A stretch of DNA of 64,000 nt, from positions 248,001-312,000 of the forward strand of contig BMQD01000003.1 in NCBI GenBank assembly GCA_014647935.1, written 5' to 3'. Both the position numbers and the translations under genes were made by a program. The stretch is from Planomonospora parontospora. GTDB lineage: Bacteria; Actinomycetota; Actinomycetes; Streptosporangiales; Streptosporangiaceae. Below the pieces are notes generated by a model that saw only the letters and a program-made list of their open reading frames with translations, was not told where the DNA came from and did not search any database. Of this stretch, positions 47,248-55,865 are shown piece by piece (the first letter of the stretch is position 1; each line of letters opens with the position of its first letter).

Positions 47248-47931
47248 GTGCTGGTCCTGGCCTTTGACACCGCGACCCCCGCCGTCACCGCAGCGCTGCA
47301 CGACGGCACGAGGGTCCTCTCCGAGTCGACCACCGTGGACGCGCGCCGCCACGGCGAGCTGCTCGTGCCCGCGATCGAACGCGTCATGGCGGAGGCCGGA
47401 GCCTCGCTCGCCGACGTCACGACGATCGTGGCGGGCTCCGGCCCCGGTCCGTACACCGGCCTGCGGGTCGGCCTGGTGACCGCCCAGGCCCTCGCCACCG
47501 CCCTGGGGGTGCCCGCGTACGGCGTGTGCACGCTCGACGCCCTCGCCTACGGCAGCGGCCTGTCCGAGCCGTTCCTGGTCGCCACCGACGCCCGGCGCAG
47601 GGAGGTCTTCTGGGGCCACTACGCCGACGCGCGGACCCGGTTGTCCGGGCCCGCGGTGGACAAGCCCCAGGACCTGCCCGGCGACCTGCCGGTCGTCGGC
47701 GCCGGCGCGCGGATGTACGCCGAGGTCGTCGGCGCCTCCCGGCTGGCGGACGCACCCGAGTACCCCGGTGCGGGGGCGCTGGCCGCGCTGGCCGTCGCCC
47801 AGCTGGGGCAGCCGGACCTGGCGGAGGTCGTGGCGGCCGGCACGCACCCGGTGCTGAGCCCGCCCCGTCCGATCTACCTGCGCCGTCCCGACGCCCAGGT
47901 GCCCTCCGCACCGAAGAAGGTCACCAGGTGA
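47248..47931 (+). CDS. tsaB: tRNA t6A biosynthesis protein TsaB
   Basis: TsaB partners TsaD in t6A synthesis. From the GTG at 47248 it has 227 residues and opens with VLVLAFDTATPAVTAALHD. GSGPGPYTGLRVGLVTAQAL is the family motif. An in-frame extension upstream runs through the hairpin and is rejected. Its stop overlaps the rimI GTG. Confidence 0.95.
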   Translation: MLVLAFDTATPAVTAALHDGTRVLSESTTVDARRHGELLVPAIERVMAEAGASLADVTTIVAGSGPGPYTGLRVGLVTAQALATALGVPAYGVCTLDALAYGSGLSEPFLVATDARRREVFWGHYADARTRLSGPAVDKPQDLPGDLPVVGAGARMYAEVVGASRLADAPEYPGAGALAALAVAQLGQPDLAEVVAAGTHPVLSPPRPIYLRRPDAQVPSAPKKVTR

Positions 47932-48497
47932 GCGAGGGGCGCGGCACGGGTGCGGCCCACGGCGGGGACATCGGGAGCGGCGAGGACACCGGAGGCGCCG
48001 GGGGCGCCGGGAGCGGCGAGGGCACCGGGTTCGCCGTAGGCGCCGGGGGCGCGGTGCTCCGGCGGATGACCGCCGACGACCTGCCCGCGGTGATGGAACT
48101 CGAACGGGAGACCTTCCCCGCCGACGCGTGGAGCGAGGGCATGCTCCGCGGTGAGCTGGCCGACCAGCCCCGGACCCGGCACTACGTGGTGGCCCTGGCC
48201 GGCGGCAGGATCGTCGGCTACGCGGGCCTGGCCGCCGCGGGGGACCAGGCCGACGTGCAGACCATCGCCGTCGCCACGGGCCACCGCAGGGCCGGGATCG
48301 GCGGCGCCATGCTGGCCGAGCTGCTGGCGGAGGCCGTACGGCGGGGCGCCCGCTCGGTCTTCCTGGAGGTCCGCGCCGACAACCCGGAGGCCCAGGCGGT
48401 CTACGACCGGTTCGGTTTCGAGCGCATCGGCCTGCGCCGGGGCTACTACTCCGACGGCACCGACGCGATCATGATGAAGAAGGATCTCAATGCGTGA
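47928..48497 (+). CDS. rimI: Ribosomal-protein-alanine N-acetyltransferase RimI
   Basis: RimI acetylates the N-terminus of S18 in other bacteria. The GTG at 47928 overlaps the tsaB stop and gives 189 residues, the first 43 of which are Gly-rich with [16 protein letters not shown] repeats. A second GTG at 48054 would remove this tail and leave a 147-residue protein of usual RimI size. The GNAT domain has [32 protein letters not shown] and [13 protein letters not shown]. The true start is undecided. Confidence 0.88.
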   Translation: MSEGRGTGAAHGGDIGSGEDTGGAGGAGSGEGTGFAVGAGGAVLRRMTADDLPAVMELERETFPADAWSEGMLRGELADQPRTRHYVVALAGGRIVGYAGLAAAGDQADVQTIAVATGHRRAGIGGAMLAELLAEAVRRGARSVFLEVRADNPEAQAVYDRFGFERIGLRRGYYSDGTDAIMMKKDLNA

Positions 48498-49521
48498 CGA
48501 ACCTCTGGTCCTGGGGATCGAGACCTCCTGCGACGAGACCGGCGTCGGCATCGTGCGGGGCCACACCCTGCTGGCCAACACGATCGCGTCCAGCGTCGAG
48601 GAGCACGCCCGCTTCGGCGGAGTCGTCCCCGAGGTGGCCTCCCGCGCGCACCTGGAGGCGATGGCGCCGACCGTCGAGCGGGCCCTGGAGCAGTCCGGCC
48701 TGCGCCTGTCCGACATCGACGCGGTCGCCGTGACCGCCGGTCCCGGCCTGGCCGGGGCGCTGCTCGTGGGCGTGGCGGCGGCGAAGGCCTACGCGCTGGG
48801 CATGGGCGTGCCGCTCTACGGGGTGAACCACCTGGCCGCCCACGTGGCCGTGGACCAGCTCGAACACGGCGCCCTGCCCAAGCCGTGCATCGCGATGCTC
48901 GTCTCGGGCGGGCACTCCTCGCTGCTGCTGGTGCCGGACGTGGCGCGGGAGGTGATCCCGCTCGGCTCCACGGTGGACGACGCCGCCGGTGAGGCGTTCG
49001 ACAAGGTGGCCCGGGTCCTCGGCCTGCCCTTCCCGGGCGGACCGCACATCGACAGGGTGGCCCGGGAGGGCTCCGGCACGGCCGTGGCGTTCCCCCGGGG
49101 CAAGTACGACGACGGGACCCTGGACTTCTCGTTCTCCGGCCTGAAGACCGCCGTGGCCCGGTGGGTCGAGGCCAGGGAGAAGGCCGGTGAGCCGGTCCAT
49201 GTGCCCGACGTGGCGGCCTCCTTCCAGGAGGCCGTGGTCGACGTGCTGACCCGCAAGGCCCTGGCGGCCTGCCGGGAGCACGGGGTCTCCGACCTGCTGA
49301 TCGGCGGCGGCGTGGCGGCCAACTCGCGGCTGCGGGCGCTGGCCCAGGAGCGCTGCGAGGCGGCGGGGGTCCGGGTGCGCGTCCCCCGTCCCGGCCTGTG
49401 CACCGACAATGGCGCCATGGTGGCGGCTCTGGGTTCGGACCTGGTCGCCGCCGGGGTGTCCCCCTCCTTGCTGGACATCCCGGCCGACTCCTCCCTGCCG
49501 ATCACCACCGTCCACGTCTGA
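48490..49521 (+). CDS. tsaD: tRNA N6-threonylcarbamoyltransferase TsaD
   Basis: TsaD transfers the threonylcarbamoyl group to A37 of ANN-decoding tRNAs. The 343 residues show [15 protein letters not shown], the iron-binding HLAAHVAVD (HxxxH), [12 protein letters not shown] and [11 protein letters not shown]. The ATG overlaps the end of rimI by eight bases. The final bases with the stop codon are duplicated downstream. Confidence 0.98.
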   Translation: MRDEPLVLGIETSCDETGVGIVRGHTLLANTIASSVEEHARFGGVVPEVASRAHLEAMAPTVERALEQSGLRLSDIDAVAVTAGPGLAGALLVGVAAAKAYALGMGVPLYGVNHLAAHVAVDQLEHGALPKPCIAMLVSGGHSSLLLVPDVAREVIPLGSTVDDAAGEAFDKVARVLGLPFPGGPHIDRVAREGSGTAVAFPRGKYDDGTLDFSFSGLKTAVARWVEAREKAGEPVHVPDVAASFQEAVVDVLTRKALAACREHGVSDLLIGGGVAANSRLRALAQERCEAAGVRVRVPRPGLCTDNGAMVAALGSDLVAAGVSPSLLDIPADSSLPITTVHV

Positions 49522-49543
49522 GCCGCCCGTCCACGTCTGAGCC
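49508..49543 (+). repeat. Duplicated 3' end of tsaD
   Basis: A 17-mer containing the stop codon (CCGTCCACGTCTGAGCC) occurs at 49508-49524 and again at 49527-49543, a 19-bp period. Confidence 0.85.
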
Positions 49544-49612
49544 ACTCGCCCGTGACCGAGCCGATCGGCCACCCGTCCCGATTCCCGGCCGTTCCCGGAG
49601 CCGGGACCGCTC

Positions 49613-50689
49613 TCAGCCGAGGGCGGGCTCGCCGGCCGGGTGGAGGGAGAGCGCGGGGTAGTCGGTGTAGCCGCGGTGGTCGCCGCCGAAGGCCGTGCTG
49701 AAGTCGGGCTCGTTGAGCGGTGCGCCCAGACGGAGGCGGAGCGGCAGGTCAGGGTTGGCCAGGAAGTACTTGCCCAGCGCCACCAGGTCCGCGCCCCGAC
49801 CCAGCCACCGGTCCGCGGCCTCGGCCGGGTGGGCGGCCGAGGGGTCGTTGACGATGAGCGTGTTCGGCCAGAGGCCGCGGATCCGCCCGTCGATCTCCTC
49901 GGAACCGCCCGCCAGATGGTGCACGTAGACGAGATCGAGTTCGGCCAGGGCGGACAGCAGCGCCGGGTAGACCACGTGGGCGTCGTCCTCCACGATGCCC
50001 TGGACGCCGGTGGCGGGGGAGATGCGGATGCCGACGCGGTCCGCGCCGATCGCCTCCACGACCGCCCGGGCGGTCTCCACGGCGAACCGGATCCTGCCCT
50101 CGACGGATCCGCCGAAGCGGTCGTCGCGCAGGTTGGCGTTCTGCGACAGGAACTGGTGGATGAGATAGCCGTTGGCGCCGTGCAGCTCGACCCCGTCGAA
50201 ACCGGCGTCCACGGCCCGCCGGGCGGCGTCCGCGAAGTCCTGTACGGTCGCCTCGACCTCGGCGGTGGTCAGCTCCACCGGGACGGGGAGGTCCTGCATG
50301 CCGTTCGGGGTGAAGATCTGCTCCGCGGCCGGTACGGCCGAGGGCGCGACGGGGAGCGCGCCGGTGTTGTCGGGGTGGCCGATCCGGCCGGCGTGCATGA
50401 GCTGGGCGAAGATCCGCCCGCCCGCCGCGTGGACGGCGTCGGTCACCTCGCGCCAGCCCGCGACCTGCTCGTCGGTGTGCAGCCCCGGCGTGTCCATGTA
50501 GCCCTTGCCGGCCGGGCTCGGCTGGATCCCCTCCGTGACGATCAGACCGGCCGACGCGCGCTGGGCGTAGTAGAGCGCGGTGAGGGAGGACGGGATCCCG
50601 TCCACATAGGCCCGGGACCGGGTCATGGGGGCCATCACCAGGCGGCTGGGCAACTGGAGGCGACCGAGTTCGAAGGCGCTGAACGGCAT
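49613..50689 (-). CDS. NADH:flavin oxidoreductase, Old Yellow Enzyme family
   Basis: The 358-residue FMN enzyme starts at the ATG at 50689, which follows AAGGAAGAG. Residues near the N-terminus give RLVMAPMTRSRA. LMHAGRIGHPDN, the substrate-binding HGANGYLIHQFLSQNAN and NLRDDRFGGSVEGR are family motifs, as is ALGKYFLANPDL. Such reductases reduce electrophilic alkenes, quinones or nitro compounds. The divergent MarR gene and shared operator suggest induction by an electrophile. Confidence 0.95.
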   Translation of the reverse strand: MPFSAFELGRLQLPSRLVMAPMTRSRAYVDGIPSSLTALYYAQRASAGLIVTEGIQPSPAGKGYMDTPGLHTDEQVAGWREVTDAVHAAGGRIFAQLMHAGRIGHPDNTGALPVAPSAVPAAEQIFTPNGMQDLPVPVELTTAEVEATVQDFADAARRAVDAGFDGVELHGANGYLIHQFLSQNANLRDDRFGGSVEGRIRFAVETARAVVEAIGADRVGIRISPATGVQGIVEDDAHVVYPALLSALAELDLVYVHHLAGGSEEIDGRIRGLWPNTLIVNDPSAAHPAEAADRWLGRGADLVALGKYFLANPDLPLRLRLGAPLNEPDFSTAFGGDHRGYTDYPALSLHPAGEPALG

Positions 50690-50702
50690 GGCTCTTCCTT
50701 TC

Positions 50703-50755
50703 TTGGGCGACCAACTTGGCCGACCAATGGTTAGTTCTACAACTTGGTCGACCAA
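50703..50755. promoter_or_regulatory. Three MarR operator-like palindromes
   Basis: TTGGGCGACCAA (50703-50714), TTGGCCGACCAA (50716-50727) and TTGGTCGACCAA (50744-50755, a perfect palindrome) share TTGGnCGACCAA. The third lies exactly between the -35 and -10 boxes of the reductase promoter and overlaps the -35 of marR. Confidence 0.8.
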
Positions 50756-50762
50756 TATGCAA
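50734..50762 (-). promoter_or_regulatory. Promoter of the reductase gene
   Basis: On the minus strand, TTGCAT (50762-50757), a 17-base spacer holding the perfect palindrome, and TAGAAC (50739-50734). Transcription would start near 50727, inside the second palindrome. Confidence 0.65.
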
Positions 50763-50772
50763 GCGGTAGGCT
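50744..50772 (+). promoter_or_regulatory. Promoter of marR
   Basis: TTGGTC (50744-50749), a 17-base spacer and TAGGCT (50767-50772). The -35 is half of the perfect operator palindrome, so repression of both divergent genes from one site is plausible. Confidence 0.6.
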
Positions 50773-50795
50773 GATCCGGGAAAGGGAGGGGCGAC

Positions 50796-51302
50796 ATGGC
50801 GGAGCCGATGACGGTGGAGGGGGCGGTCCACCCGACGGCGTACGGCGCGGAGGGCCTCGACGGGCTGAGCTGCATGATGGCTCAGACGGCGCGGGGCCAC
50901 CGGGTGCTGCTCGCCGCGCTGCTGGCGGAGATCGACCTCTACCCGGGGCAGGACCGCGCCCTGAGCGCCCTGTGGGAGAACGGGCCGCAGTCGCAGAACG
51001 CGCTGGCCAGGATCCTCGGCATCGACGTGTCCACGATGACCAAGATGCTGCAGCGCCTGGAGCGGAGCGGGTTCGTCAGCCGGAGCCCGTGCCCCGCCAA
51101 CCGCCGCATCAGCATCGTGAGCACGACGCCGGCGGGTGACGCCCTCCGTCCCGAGGTGGAGCGGGTCGCGGCGGAGCTCCACCGCCGGATGACCCGCGGG
51201 CTGACCCCCGAACAGGTCGAGACGCTGCTCTCGCTGCTGGACACGGTGCGGGAGAACGTCTGCCCCGAGGCGATGTCCGGCGACGGGTCCTGCGCCCTCT
51301 GA
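50796..51302 (+). CDS. MarR-family transcriptional regulator
   Basis: The 168-residue protein has a winged-helix domain: QSQNALARILGIDVSTMTKM, LQRLERSGFVSRSPCPANRR and the wing ISIVSTTPAGD. Dimerisation helices lie at both ends. GGGAGGGGC precedes the ATG. It contains several cysteines (SCMMAQ, SPCPAN, VCPEAM, GSCAL), which could serve redox or electrophile sensing. It most likely represses itself and the divergent reductase. Confidence 0.93.
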   Translation: MAEPMTVEGAVHPTAYGAEGLDGLSCMMAQTARGHRVLLAALLAEIDLYPGQDRALSALWENGPQSQNALARILGIDVSTMTKMLQRLERSGFVSRSPCPANRRISIVSTTPAGDALRPEVERVAAELHRRMTRGLTPEQVETLLSLLDTVRENVCPEAMSGDGSCAL

Positions 51303-51372
51303 CGCGGGCTCTCCGCGCTTCCTCCTGCGGGCTCGCCGACGGCGGCTCCGGGCTCCGGGCTCCGGCAGCGGA

Positions 51373-51406
51373 AGGCCCCGGTCCTCCACCGTGAGGACCG
51401 GGGCCT
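51373..51406. terminator. Bidirectional terminator between marR and the coiled-coil gene
   Basis: A perfect 14-bp stem (51373-51386 with 51393-51406, 6-base loop) sits between two convergent genes; GAAAA follows on the plus strand and TTCC on the minus strand. Confidence 0.8.
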
Positions 51407-51425
51407 GAAAAGCCGTACCCGGACG

Positions 51426-52964
51426 TCAGTCCTTCGTGCGGGTGGGCCGCAGGAGCGCCTCGGCCAGGGCGAGCATGGTCTCCTCCAGCGCGCCGAGGCG
51501 GCGGGTGAGGTCGGTGCGGACGGGGTCCACGATCTCGCCGAGGGCCTCGGCGAGCTGCTCGCGGTCGGGCTGGGCGCGGAGCATGTCGGCCAGCGGGGCG
51601 AGGGCGGCCTCGGCCTGCGCCAGGCGCTCGTCCAGGGTGTCGAAGCGCTGCTCCTGCCCGTCGGTCTGGGCGGAGATGAGCTCGCCGACGCGCTTGTGGA
51701 CCTCGCTGATGTTGAGGGTGGCGGGGAGCTGGCTGACCCGCTGGTTGACGGCCTCGACGTGGTCGTCGACGGCCTCCAGCTGCTCGCCGGCCTTCTCCGC
51801 GCGGCTGTCCAGCGCGCACAGGCGGGCGTCGACGACGTCGATCCGGCTCGTGACGCGGCCCTCGATCTCGTCGAGGCGCTCGTCGAGGCCGTCCAGCCGG
51901 CCGTCGTGGCGGGTGCCGGTCTCGCCGATCCGGGCGTCCACCGAGGTGATGCGGGAGTCCACACCGCCCAGACGGGTCTCGACGCCGCTCATCCGGCCGT
52001 CGATGTCGGCCAGGCAGCCGTCGGTGGTCTCCAGGCGGCCGTCCACCGACGCCAGGCGGCCGTCCAGTGAGACCAGGCGGCCGTCCACCGCCGCCAGGTG
52101 GTCGCCGATGTCGGCCAGGCGGCCGTCGGCGGTCTCCAGGCGGCCGTCCACCGAGGTCAGGCGGGTATCGACCCGGTCGATGCGGCTCTCGACGCCGTCC
52201 ACCCGGTCGTCCACCCGGACCACCGCCTGCTCGACCTTCCCGCTCACCTGCCCGATCGCGTCGAGAAGGCGGCCGACGGCGGCGTCCACGGACTCCCGCA
52301 CCCCCGCCGCGAGCTCGGCCAGGCCGTTCTCCACGCGCTCGGTGCGCTGGGAGAGCTCGGTGAGCGACTTGTCCAGGCGGGTGAACCGGCCGGCCGCGGC
52401 CTCCATGTTCTCCTGGAACTGGCCGAGGCGCCCGGCGAACTCGTCCATCCGGTCGCCGACGCCCCTGGTGCCGTCGAGGACCGACTGGAGGCGGGTGAGC
52501 GCCTCGTCCATGTTCTCGCCGACGGTGCCGAGGTCGGCCCAGAGGCTCGGCAGCTCCTCGACGGGGGTGACCCGCTCCCCGACGGTGTCGACGCGCTGGC
52601 TCACGGAGTCGATCCGCTGCCCCACCGAGCCGACGCGCTCGCCGACGGCGTCGACGTGGTCGCGGACCGCCTCGACGTGCTGGGCGAGTCCCTCCGCCCA
52701 GGTCGGAGGCCGTACGGCGATGTCGTCCAGGCGACCGTGGACGGATTCCAGCGTGCCGTTCAGCCCGCCGAGCTCGCGTTCCCTGACCTCGCGCAGCAGC
52801 CACTCCATGCCTTCGAGCCGCTGGCGGATCTCGTCCAGCACCGCACCCTGCGTGCGCTGCTCGTAGACGTGGTCCTGGGCGGCGCGGGCGAGGAGCTCCC
52901 GCATCCGGTCGGAGATGGCGGTCTGGCCGCCGGCCTGCAGCAGGGTCTGATTGGAGTGATCCAC
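51426..52964 (-). CDS. Long heptad-repeat coiled-coil protein
   Basis: The 512-residue protein starts with GTG after GGAGC. It has no signal peptide or membrane span. Residues from about 90 to 430 are nearly unbroken heptads. A central block of about 80 residues has a strict seven-residue motif of the type VDGRLxx (for example AAVDGRLVSLDGRLASVDGR), encoded by 21-bp DNA repeats. The helix would be about 50 nm long if fully extended. The C-terminal 70 residues are predicted helical with PLADMLRAQPDREQLAEAL. Apolipoprotein-like or structural scaffolding roles are possible; I do not recognise a specific family. Confidence 0.8.
   Translation of the reverse strand: MDHSNQTLLQAGGQTAISDRMRELLARAAQDHVYEQRTQGAVLDEIRQRLEGMEWLLREVRERELGGLNGTLESVHGRLDDIAVRPPTWAEGLAQHVEAVRDHVDAVGERVGSVGQRIDSVSQRVDTVGERVTPVEELPSLWADLGTVGENMDEALTRLQSVLDGTRGVGDRMDEFAGRLGQFQENMEAAAGRFTRLDKSLTELSQRTERVENGLAELAAGVRESVDAAVGRLLDAIGQVSGKVEQAVVRVDDRVDGVESRIDRVDTRLTSVDGRLETADGRLADIGDHLAAVDGRLVSLDGRLASVDGRLETTDGCLADIDGRMSGVETRLGGVDSRITSVDARIGETGTRHDGRLDGLDERLDEIEGRVTSRIDVVDARLCALDSRAEKAGEQLEAVDDHVEAVNQRVSQLPATLNISEVHKRVGELISAQTDGQEQRFDTLDERLAQAEAALAPLADMLRAQPDREQLAEALGEIVDPVRTDLTRRLGALEETMLALAEALLRPTRTKD
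52033..52150 (-). repeat. 21-bp in-frame repeats in the coiled-coil gene
   Basis: On the plus strand AGGCGGCCGTC recurs at 52033, 52054 and 52075 and, after one diverged unit, again at two further 21-base steps. Each unit encodes seven residues, so slippage adds or removes whole heptads. Confidence 0.85.
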
Positions 52965-53155
52965 CGAAAAGCTCCTTCACTCGCCGACGGCCAGCCGCGC
53001 GGTGGGATTGGTCCGGCTGTTGTTAAACGCGGTCGAACCGCTGACGGGAACGACTCCCGGGGCGCAACGATAGCGTCTGGATCAAGGTTTTTCGAATCCG
53101 GCTTTAAAAGATCGCGATTGTCGACGGATTTCCCGGATTTACGGTTCCGGGCAGA

Positions 53156-54322
53156 TCAGCACGGGTCGCAAACAAGGACAAAAGGTCTGTCGATGACTCG
53201 GGTGAGAATAACCGTTGTGAATTTCTTTCCGGAAAGGCGGAGGTCTTTCCGGAGCCGCTCGACGTCGACCGCGGATCCACGTTTCTTGATCGTCACGTTC
53301 CCGACGCCGCGCTCCCGGAGCGCCGCCCGCAGCCGCTTGAGCGAGAACGGCAGCACCTCGTGCACCTCGTAGCGGGACGCCCACGGGGTATCCGCGAGGA
53401 CGTCGGAGGTGATGTAGGCGATGTGCGGGTCGATCAGGCGCCCGCCGACCAGCGCGGCGACCTCCGCGACGAGGTGGGACCGGATCGCCGCGCCGTCCGG
53501 CTCGTAGACGTAGCGGCCGATGGGGCCGACCTCCGCCGGGCCGAGGCCGGCGCCGGGCGTCATCGTCAGGCCGGACGGCAGCATCGTGGCCCGCCGCTCC
53601 ACCCCGCCGGCCAGCGCGCCCGCCCAGATCACGGCCTCCTTGACCTCGCCCCGGTGGGAGACCCACTCGGCCTCGGCCCCGGCGGGGATGAACTCGTACG
53701 GGATGCCGGGGGCCACCTTCAGGCAGGCCGCCCGGGCCGCGGCGACCATCCGGAGCACCTCGGGCCAGGCCGGGGAGTAGGCCAGGGGGTCGAAGGTCCT
53801 GCCGCGCGCCGTACGGCGGGCCGGGTCGGCGAACAGCACGTCGAAGGCGGCCGGGTCGACCGTGTCGGCGCCGGCCGCGCGGACCGTGACGCGGTCGCCG
53901 AACCCCAGGGCGTCGGCGTTGGCCCGGGCGACGGCGGCGGTGAGCGGGTCGGCGTCCACGGCCTCCACCGTGCAGCCCGCCCTGGCCAGGGCGAGCAGGT
54001 CGCCGCCGATGCCGCAGCAGACGTCGGCGACCCGGGAGCCCGCGGGGATCCGCCGGGCGCGGTGGTCGGCGACCTCGCGGCGGGTGGCCTGCTCCAGGCC
54101 GTGGGGGGTGAAGTACATCAGGTCGGCGTCGGCGCCGAACTTCTCCCGGGCCCGCCGCCTGAGCACGGCCTGGCCGAGCGCCGCCGAGGTGAGATCGGCG
54201 TCGTAGGTCTTCCTGAGCCGGGTCACGGCCGCCACGGGGTCGTCCCCGGCGAGCTCGGCCGCGGCCTCCAGGGCCTCCTGGCCGCGCGGCGTCAGCAGCT
54301 CACGGAATGCGTCAAGGTCCAC
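53156..54322 (-). CDS. Class I SAM-dependent methyltransferase, THUMP-like
   Basis: The 388-residue protein has a SAM-binding motif VADVCCGIGGDLLALA at about residue 98-113, followed by VEAVDADP, and a post-I region with DVLFADPARR. The C-terminal 130 residues (YVYEPDGAAIRSHLVAEVAAL, VGNVTIKKRGSAVDVERLRK) resemble the THUMP-like domain found with RNA methyltransferases. The substrate, probably RNA, is unknown. It begins with GTG or ATG at 54322 (MDLDAFRELLTPRG). The 191-base gap before the coiled-coil gene has no gene. Confidence 0.85.
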   Translation of the reverse strand: MDLDAFRELLTPRGQEALEAAAELAGDDPVAAVTRLRKTYDADLTSAALGQAVLRRRAREKFGADADLMYFTPHGLEQATRREVADHRARRIPAGSRVADVCCGIGGDLLALARAGCTVEAVDADPLTAAVARANADALGFGDRVTVRAAGADTVDPAAFDVLFADPARRTARGRTFDPLAYSPAWPEVLRMVAAARAACLKVAPGIPYEFIPAGAEAEWVSHRGEVKEAVIWAGALAGGVERRATMLPSGLTMTPGAGLGPAEVGPIGRYVYEPDGAAIRSHLVAEVAALVGGRLIDPHIAYITSDVLADTPWASRYEVHEVLPFSLKRLRAALRERGVGNVTIKKRGSAVDVERLRKDLRLSGKKFTTVILTRVIDRPFVLVCDPC

Positions 54323-54367
54323 GCCGCCCGACGCTACCGCCTCGTGCCCGCGGGGAGACGCGACCGA

Positions 54368-55066
54368 TCACCCGGAGGCGCCGCCCCGGCTCAGCAGGCC
54401 GACCAGGTCGACATCGATGGGAAAGGGCACTTCGAGGGAGAGCCGACCATGATGGATGCCGGTGGGGACGTACGACTGGGTGGTGGGGTCGAGCTCGTAC
54501 ACGTACACGACCGGCTTGTCGCTCTCATCTTCGATGAGCCAGAAATGGGTGATTCCTGCCGCCGCGTAGCGTTCCGGCTTGATCTTGCGATCGCGGAACT
54601 TCGACTCGGGTGAGACCACTTCGACCGCCAGGTGGACTTCGGCGGGGGTGTAGGACGTCCGGCTGTTGTCATCGGCCACGCGGGCATCGATCACCAGTAC
54701 GTCCGGACAGGGCCGCTGGAACTTGTTGATCTTTATGTCCATCTGGCTGACCGCGGCGAGGTGCTCCGGAGCCTGGGCGTCGAGGCGGTCGGTGAGCCCG
54801 CGGATCAGCCGTTCGTGGAAGCGCTTCTGGGGGGACATGAAGATGAGTGCTCCATCGAGGAGTTCGACGCGTCTGAAGAAGCCCGGCTCGCCGTTGGGCC
54901 CGTCCTGGGGGAGGTTGTCGAGGTCATCGGCAGTCCAGCCGCCGGGCGGGGGGTACGGCCAGTCGGCGAGCAGGTAGTCGGCGTCGCGTACCGTGGCCAA
55001 CGCGTCGCTCATCGTGCCGGTCATGTCGTTCACCGTAGCGTCTTCCCCGTTGCCGTTCGTGGTCAT
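54368..55066 (-). CDS. Uma2-family restriction-endonuclease-like protein
   Basis: The 232-residue protein has the PD-(D/E)XK-like Uma2 core: LLDGALIFMSPQKRFHERLIRG, RPCPDVLVIDARV and VHLAVEVVSPESKFRDRKIKPERYAAAGI, here read in sections as PDVLVID, VEVVSPES and RDRKIKPERYAAAG. FWLIEDE follows. Uma2 proteins are abundant in cyanobacteria and actinobacteria, and their cellular role is not settled. The start at 55066 (MTTNGNGED) has a weak ribosome site; a later Met (MSDALATVRDADY) is an alternative. Confidence 0.88.
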   Translation of the reverse strand: MTTNGNGEDATVNDMTGTMSDALATVRDADYLLADWPYPPPGGWTADDLDNLPQDGPNGEPGFFRRVELLDGALIFMSPQKRFHERLIRGLTDRLDAQAPEHLAAVSQMDIKINKFQRPCPDVLVIDARVADDNSRTSYTPAEVHLAVEVVSPESKFRDRKIKPERYAAAGITHFWLIEDESDKPVVYVYELDPTTQSYVPTGIHHGRLSLEVPFPIDVDLVGLLSRGGASG

Positions 55067-55714
55067 CAGGTCACATTCCCGTCGGTGCCCGGTCGTCTCC
55101 CCGTATGTTCCCCCGATCCGGGCGGCGCGGTCAGGGGCGGTGGCGGGTTTCATGATGCGGATATGCCTGTCTTTGTCATGATGTGAGTCGTGCCGGAACG
55201 AGAGCGGCTCCGGGTTCCGTGCGGACCGGGCGTCGGACCTCCGCGGTGCCTCGGGAATTCGCCCGTGGAGGGTTCGGGCCGACTCCGGGATCGTTTCATC
55301 TTGTCGAATCTTTGCCGTTCCGGAGGAAAACTCGGGGGTCGTGCGGCCCGAGGATGCCTATTGCAGGGAGAAGTGTGTGAGTCCGTACGCCGACCGATGA
55401 CCGGTGTTCGCGTGTGTTTCATATGTGTGAACCGGCCGCCCGGTGATTGTGGGGGCGGATAAGGGAGGTGTGTTTTCCGTCCGCGATTTCTCCGGGGGCG
55501 TCGTTCGGGGATGCAGCCCGATGGCGGATGGCGGGACGGCGCGATGCGCGGGTGCGGGGGAGGGGTTCGTCCGCGATGCGGGGAGGAGACCGGCGCGGAC
55601 GGGGAGTCGCCGGTGCGGGCGGAGGAGCCGCCGGCCCGGACGGGTGGAACCGCCGGTCGCGGGGCGCCGGGAGGGCGGCGGCGTTCGCCCGAAGCGCAGA
55701 CAGGGCGGTTCGTG
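55067..55714. other. 648-base gap upstream of groES
   Basis: The gap between the divergent Uma2 and groES genes holds no reading frame that I can support; the open frames here differ in codon use from their neighbours. Nothing conserved was recognised except a repeated CGTCCGCGAT (near 55480 and 55568). Confidence 0.5.
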
Positions 55715-55743
55715 TTGACTGTCAAGGCCTCCTTGCATACTGT
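55715..55743 (+). promoter_or_regulatory. groES promoter
   Basis: TTGACT (55715-55720), a 17-base spacer and TACTGT (55738-55743) predict a start at about 55750, the first base of the CIRCE element. Confidence 0.75.
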
Positions 55744-55749
55744 TCCGTA

Positions 55750-55776
55750 TTGGCACTCTCCCCTTGAGAGTGCCAA
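55750..55776 (+). promoter_or_regulatory. CIRCE element
   Basis: TTGGCACTC, nine bases, GAGTGCCAA is a perfect 9-bp inverted repeat, matching the CIRCE consensus apart from G for A at the third position of each arm. HrcA binds CIRCE to repress chaperonin genes; its position at +1 fits repression. hrcA is not in the window. Confidence 0.93.
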
Positions 55777-55865
55777 TCCATGCGACGAGGTCAGGTCTGG
55801 CACCCGCGACGGCAGACCGCTGGTCGCCTCTTCTAGATCATTCATATCTGAAGGGGAGGTCCGAC

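Noticed and set aside
54368-55066. Uma2 protein as part of a restriction-modification or defence island
   Set aside because: No methyltransferase, specificity subunit or other defence gene is adjacent; the nearby methyltransferase is of the RNA-modifying THUMP-like type.
55154-55714. Short frames between the Uma2 gene and groES
   Set aside because: Codon use differs from neighbours, no start signals, and frames on both strands are equally poor.
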